NCBI GenBank assembly: GCA_013213785.1
Contig: JABSPZ010000021.1
Span: 1 to 40,496 of the forward strand
Reading direction: 5' to 3'
Source: Henriciella sp.
GTDB lineage: Bacteria; Pseudomonadota; Alphaproteobacteria; Caulobacterales; Hyphomonadaceae
DNA length: 40,496 nt
A program made the translations under genes and the position numbers. Position 1 is the stretch's first letter. Every line of letters begins with the position of its first letter. The notes under the pieces are model-generated. The model searched no databases. It saw nothing but the letters and a program-made list of their open reading frames with translations, and was not told the origin of the DNA. Positions 37,160-40,496 of the stretch are shown here, one piece after another.

Positions 37160-37477
37160 TTATACCGGTGGGGGAACCATAGCGACGATCACGCCGCTAA
37201 CGATTGAAATTGAGATGAGGGCGCTTGCCACACGCCAGCCCTTTTTGTCCCAATAGCAAAAGAACTGAAAACCGAGCCAAATCAAAGGAACGGCCAGTGA
37301 AAGCCACAAGGCTAACGAACGAAACTCAAAGGGCAGCGTCAACAATAAGACAGCGCCAAAAAGGATAGCGGCAACGAGAGCCCAGAAAATAATGCTCGTC
37401 AGTCGCGGCGCTTTCCAGGTCGCAACTCCGAGCAAGATCATAACAAACAGCAAAATACCAATCGTCAGAGGACTCAT
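37160..37477 (-). CDS. Small membrane protein, unknown function
   Basis: 105 aa. About four hydrophobic helices with few charges, no recognised motif, and an intramembrane-looking WLGFQFFCYWDKKGW segment. GGAG precedes the ATG at 37477. Its start overlaps the upstream stop by 4 bases (ATGA). In related iron-uptake operons a small membrane protein (DUF3649-type or unnamed) sits in this place; I cannot confirm the family. A longer frame to 37627 overlaps the neighbour and is not credible. Confidence 0.7.
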   Translation of the reverse strand: MSPLTIGILLFVMILLGVATWKAPRLTSIIFWALVAAILFGAVLLLTLPFEFRSLALWLSLAVPLIWLGFQFFCYWDKKGWRVASALISISIVSGVIVAMVPPPV

Positions 37478-37809
37478 AATATGGCTCCAGCAGTCGCAAG
37501 GATCCCAACCCCACCGGCGATCATTGCACTTGGCGCGTGCCAGCTTGGTTTTTGGGCGGCGAGAAACAAGCCAAAAACAAAGGCGAAGCTCAGTAATCCA
37601 AGCCAGATCGGCACGCCGCGAAGCCACCCCTGCAAGGGGGCCATAATCAGCAGAGAGATGGCGAACACAATTCCTGCGCCTGAACGTAAACCAAACCGGA
37701 TGGGCTTGGATTGTTTAATTTGAGCGTACGGCGAACGCCGATCATCGGCCTGATACAACAAAGCACAGGCAAAATATAAAAGGCAAAGCGAAGAAGTAAC
37801 AGCTGGCAT
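37474..37809 (-). CDS. DUF3325-like small membrane protein
   Basis: 111 aa. Hydrophobic helices lie near 1-18, 44-62, 66-86 and 92-111, with a basic cytoplasmic segment (DDRRSPYAQ, KQSKP) between the first two. The layout resembles DUF3325 proteins, which occur between TonB receptors and PepSY-TM proteins in siderophore operons. The function is unknown; a helper role for the PepSY protein is possible. The stop overlaps the next start by 4 bases. Confidence 0.65.
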   Translation of the reverse strand: MPAVTSSLCLLYFACALLYQADDRRSPYAQIKQSKPIRFGLRSGAGIVFAISLLIMAPLQGWLRGVPIWLGLLSFAFVFGLFLAAQKPSWHAPSAMIAGGVGILATAGAIL

Positions 37810-37820
37810 GTTTCACGGCG

Positions 37821-37848
37821 GGAGAGGCCGCCTTTATTCGACCTCTCC
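37821..37848 (-). repeat. Intercistronic hairpin between TonB receptor and DUF3325 genes
   Basis: GGAGAGG (37821-37827) pairs with CCTCTCC (37842-37848), and a CG/CG pair extends it inward. No T-tract follows on the minus strand, so it is more likely an mRNA-stabilising or partial attenuating hairpin. This would allow more receptor than helper protein. Confidence 0.4.
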
Positions 37849-37863
37849 GTTTGCCATTCCCTT

Positions 37864-40230
37864 TTAGAACGAAGCTTCGAGTTGCAGTGCGAACGTTTGT
37901 GGTCGCCCAAATCGCGCGAACTGCGGATCAGACAGATTGTTCGCGGGGTCGAAGGTGAAGAGTGATGTCACATACTCTTCGTCAAACAAATTTTCTCCGG
38001 TCAGGAAGATGCCGAAATTATCGTTTCGCCATCCCGTCCGAAAATTGACCAGCGTTCGCTCATCAATCGTTTTTTGTTCTTGCGGACGTGCAAGCTGACT
38101 GAATGATGCGGACGCGTAATTGGCATTAGCGTTCACAATCCAATGATCTTTCTGCCAAGTGAAGCCGCCTGCCAACGTCAAGTCGGGCGCGTTAACAAAC
38201 GTGTTTCCCGCAAAATCAAAACCTGTTGCGCCATTAACCTCGCATGTCTCAAGACCATCCGTCACCGCAATAGACACGGTGGCGCAGAAGTCTGAGAACT
38301 CTGAATCAGCCACGCCGACAGAGCCATAAATATCGAGATCATCTGTCGCTTCGTATTGCGCTTCGATTTCGAAACCCACGACTTCTGATGCGCCGGCGTT
38401 TTGCGTCTCGGTGTCAAACGTATTTGAGCTGAGTTGCACGTTGACTTGCTGGTCCGTCCAATCAGTGAAGAACGCGTTGGCGTTGACGGTCAGTCGATCA
38501 TCCATCCACTTGCTGCGGAACGAAGCTTCATAATTCCAAGTATATTCAGCATCAAACGAATAGGATGAAGCCGTTGCGGCATTGATGCCGACACCGCCAG
38601 AGCGATATCCGCGTTGAACGATAAAGTTCAAACTGCGCCTATCATCAATGTCCCACCCAATACCAAACTTGGGCAAGAACGCGTCAAAGCTTGGAGACCG
38701 CAAAGTCGTCTCTTCTTCGGTCGCATCGAGCGCATTGGCGACCAACAAGCCATTCACTTGCGTGATCACAGCGGCAATCGGAGGAAATGCGGCTGGATCT
38801 GGGAGTGGCGTTACAATGTTCACTTCATTACCCGTGGTAATCGTTTGTTCTTCGACATCATATCTGAAGCCGCCGAACAGACGCACGGAATCGGTTAAGT
38901 CGTAGGTGAAGTCCGCAAAGATCGCTTGAGTTTCCACTTCGACCGGATTTTGCTGAATCGCGTTGATCAAAAAACCGCCAGCATAAAGCGGAACCACCGC
39001 CGCCGCTGTTTGCTCCCCTTGTGCTTGCGCCGCTGCTGGAGGGAAGCCAGCTTCAATGAGTTGCAAGGTTACAAGCCCCGCAACCGTGGGTCCCAAATTC
39101 GCCTGTGAAACAACATCAAATGTGAAAGTAGATTCAAAGAATTGCTGGCTATCGATTTGTGATAGGTAGCCGCCCAAGACACCTTCCAAACGATCGCCAG
39201 AATAGCTTAGCAAGAATTCCTGGGTGAAGGAGTCGGTTTCGATCGATTGACCAAAGAATTCCAAGTCAACAGGCGTACGGTCTGTATCGCCGGATCGCTC
39301 CCGTTCAAGCTCGCTATAAGTCGTGATCGATTTCAGCGAGAACCGGTCGTTGATTTCGTAATCGATACTCGCGACTCCGAGATCATAAATCGTGTCATCC
39401 ATATAGGGGCGATTATTTGGGATCTGGCGGTTATCATTGGCATCATCAATGTCGAACAAAGCGATTGTTTCGCCGAACTTTCGATCATCATGCGTGTAGG
39501 ACAGTCGCACTTCCAGGTCCGGGATTGCATTCGGCTCGATTAGCACTTTACCGCGAATGTTCAGCGTTTCATTTTCATCTTCGAACCCGCCAAGGAAAGT
39601 GTTCTCAACCAGTCCATTCGTCTCGCTAATCTCGGCGCCCAATCGGAATGCAACCTGGTCATCAACGATCGGCCCACCAAATGCGGCACCAAACCTTTGT
39701 TCTTCTTCGCTTGAACTGACGACGGCGCGGGCGCGGCCCTGCCAGTCATAAGTTGGCTCAGCCGTATTGATCACAATCGCTCCAGCGAGAGCGTTACGTC
39801 CTTGAAGCGTTGATTGTGGACCGCGCAGAAACTCGATCTGTTCAATGTCCCAAATATTCAGCGGCCCGCCGCGCACGGCATCGCGCGAGATTGGTGCGCC
39901 ATCGACGTAGATTGTGGCAAGGTCCGAGAAGCCTGCGCCGCTAACATTCTCATTGCTGATCCCGCGGATCGAAAACCCGCGATCATCAAACCGCGTGGCG
40001 ATATTGGCGGTCCGCGAAATCGCATCCGCCAAGTCATTAATGTTCTGAGTTTGAATATCCAGTTGCGTCACCACCGCGACACTTTCCGGCGTGTCTTGAA
40101 GAGACCGGTCAATCTTTTGACCGGTGACGATTACGGTGTCCTGGCGCGCCTCCAATTCCGGTGCGTCTTGTGCCAGTGCACCACACGTCGCTAGCGCAGC
40201 AATCGATGCGCTAAGAGTTAATCTAATCAT
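37864..40230 (-). CDS. TonB-dependent siderophore-type receptor
   Basis: 788 aa from the ATG at 40230, preceded by AAAGGGA. A longer frame to 40281 would put a weak extension before the signal peptide. The signal peptide ends near ALAQ (about 18-21). A TonB-box-like DTVIVTG lies near residues 31-37. The plug domain (about 45-155) has LRGPQSTLQGRNALAGAIVI-type sequence. A 22-strand barrel follows and ends in a terminal Phe. A two-Cys extracellular loop (FCATV to ETCEV) is visible. The substrate is probably a ferric siderophore, inferred from the PepSY partner and the Fur-like boxes upstream. Confidence 0.9.
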   Translation of the reverse strand: MIRLTLSASIAALATCGALAQDAPELEARQDTVIVTGQKIDRSLQDTPESVAVVTQLDIQTQNINDLADAISRTANIATRFDDRGFSIRGISNENVSGAGFSDLATIYVDGAPISRDAVRGGPLNIWDIEQIEFLRGPQSTLQGRNALAGAIVINTAEPTYDWQGRARAVVSSSEEEQRFGAAFGGPIVDDQVAFRLGAEISETNGLVENTFLGGFEDENETLNIRGKVLIEPNAIPDLEVRLSYTHDDRKFGETIALFDIDDANDNRQIPNNRPYMDDTIYDLGVASIDYEINDRFSLKSITTYSELERERSGDTDRTPVDLEFFGQSIETDSFTQEFLLSYSGDRLEGVLGGYLSQIDSQQFFESTFTFDVVSQANLGPTVAGLVTLQLIEAGFPPAAAQAQGEQTAAAVVPLYAGGFLINAIQQNPVEVETQAIFADFTYDLTDSVRLFGGFRYDVEEQTITTGNEVNIVTPLPDPAAFPPIAAVITQVNGLLVANALDATEEETTLRSPSFDAFLPKFGIGWDIDDRRSLNFIVQRGYRSGGVGINAATASSYSFDAEYTWNYEASFRSKWMDDRLTVNANAFFTDWTDQQVNVQLSSNTFDTETQNAGASEVVGFEIEAQYEATDDLDIYGSVGVADSEFSDFCATVSIAVTDGLETCEVNGATGFDFAGNTFVNAPDLTLAGGFTWQKDHWIVNANANYASASFSQLARPQEQKTIDERTLVNFRTGWRNDNFGIFLTGENLFDEEYVTSLFTFDPANNLSDPQFARFGRPQTFALQLEASF

Positions 40231-40290
40231 CAGCCTAGTCCCTTTGAGAATCCGATTGCGCATTGCCCATGGTAAGGACAAATTCGCAAG

Positions 40291-40346
40291 TGCGAGTCAT
40301 TTGCATTCTCAATACATGGCTGACACCTTCTTGCAAGTCATTCTCA
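40291..40346 (-). promoter_or_regulatory. TonB receptor promoter framed by two Fur-like boxes
   Basis: On the minus strand, TTGCAA (40331-40336) and TATTGA (40309-40314) are 16 bases apart. Plus-strand boxes TGCGAGTCATTTGCA (40291-40305) and TGCAAGTCATTCTCA (40332-40346) agree at 12 of 15 positions. One covers the -35 and the other the likely transcription start. Both resemble the core of Fur boxes (AATCATT with TCA end). Confidence 0.6.
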
Positions 40347-40496
40347 AAAAGAATCTGAAATACGGTTTCCTTTGGGTGGCGAGACTGAGAGAGCGGGCAC
40401 TATTTCAGTGTCCTAAACTCGCCTGCCGATTCAATTGGTCATCGCAACACACGCATTTAATCGCTCAGCTGGGGTCTCAAAGTCCAGTGTTTTTCT
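40347..40496. other. Right edge, nothing recognised
   Basis: No gene start, RNA or repeat that I can support. The stretch is the distal upstream region of the TonB receptor gene and may hold the promoter of whatever lies to the right. Confidence 0.4.

Overview
The window reads as a chromosomal core segment of an alphaproteobacterium, most like the Caulobacterales/Maricaulales-Hyphomonadaceae group. This is inferred from gene order and families, not from a database search. The markers are dusB(nifR3)-ntrB-ntrC-ntrY-ntrX-trkA-trkH-hfq-hflX, clpP-clpX-lon, glnB-glnA, a fused ispDF, the ubiquinone-associated Coq10 and Coq4 families, and a BBP2-type outer-membrane barrel. No plasmid, phage, IS or CRISPR module is visible inside the window.

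Layout. 1-316: unassigned flank and tRNA-Ser(UGA) on the minus strand. 551-6214 (+): an envelope and replication run (rlpA, dacA, tmk, holB, tatD, MBL hydrolase), tightly packed after dacA. 6211-7791 (-): a standalone Aas-like acyl-ACP/CoA ligase. 7946-10748 (+): lipA, coq10 and a frameshifted outer-membrane barrel gene. 10745-14580 (-): mnmA, a TauD-type dioxygenase, cinA and ispDF. 14692-26571 (+): the nitrogen-regulation and potassium block dusB-ntrBC-ntrYX-trkA-trkH, then hfq-hflX and a DUF3088-like gene. 26686-31283 (+): ATP-dependent proteolysis (clpP, clpX, lon), then tRNA-Val(UAC). 31458-32764 (-): a histidine phosphatase and coq4. 32992-34773 (+): glnB-glnA with a strong terminator. 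34858-35544: a 0.7-kb gene-free stretch full of inverted repeats and a candidate structured RNA. 35545-40230 (-): an iron-uptake operon (TonB receptor, two small membrane proteins, PepSY-TM protein) behind a promoter framed by two Fur-like boxes.

How the genes fit together. NtrBC, NtrYX, PII (GlnB, with Tyr51) and glutamine synthetase (with its adenylylation Tyr) form a nitrogen-sensing and assimilation set. ClpXP and Lon form a proteolysis set. The TonB receptor plus PepSY-TM protein suggest import and inner-membrane processing of a ferric siderophore.

Most notable points: (1) an NtrC whose AAA+ domain lacks both the GAFTGA loop and most of the second substrate loop; (2) the structured, apparently non-coding stretch after glnA, holding a REP/BIME-like inverted pair, a 75-bp palindrome and a 6S-RNA-like fold; (3) a one-base frameshift in the outer-membrane barrel gene; (4) a 16-bp perfect palindrome abutting the coq4 promoter; (5) paired Fur-like boxes around the TonB receptor promoter. 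I found no clear candidate for a wholly new multi-gene system. The structured intergenic region is the best lead.
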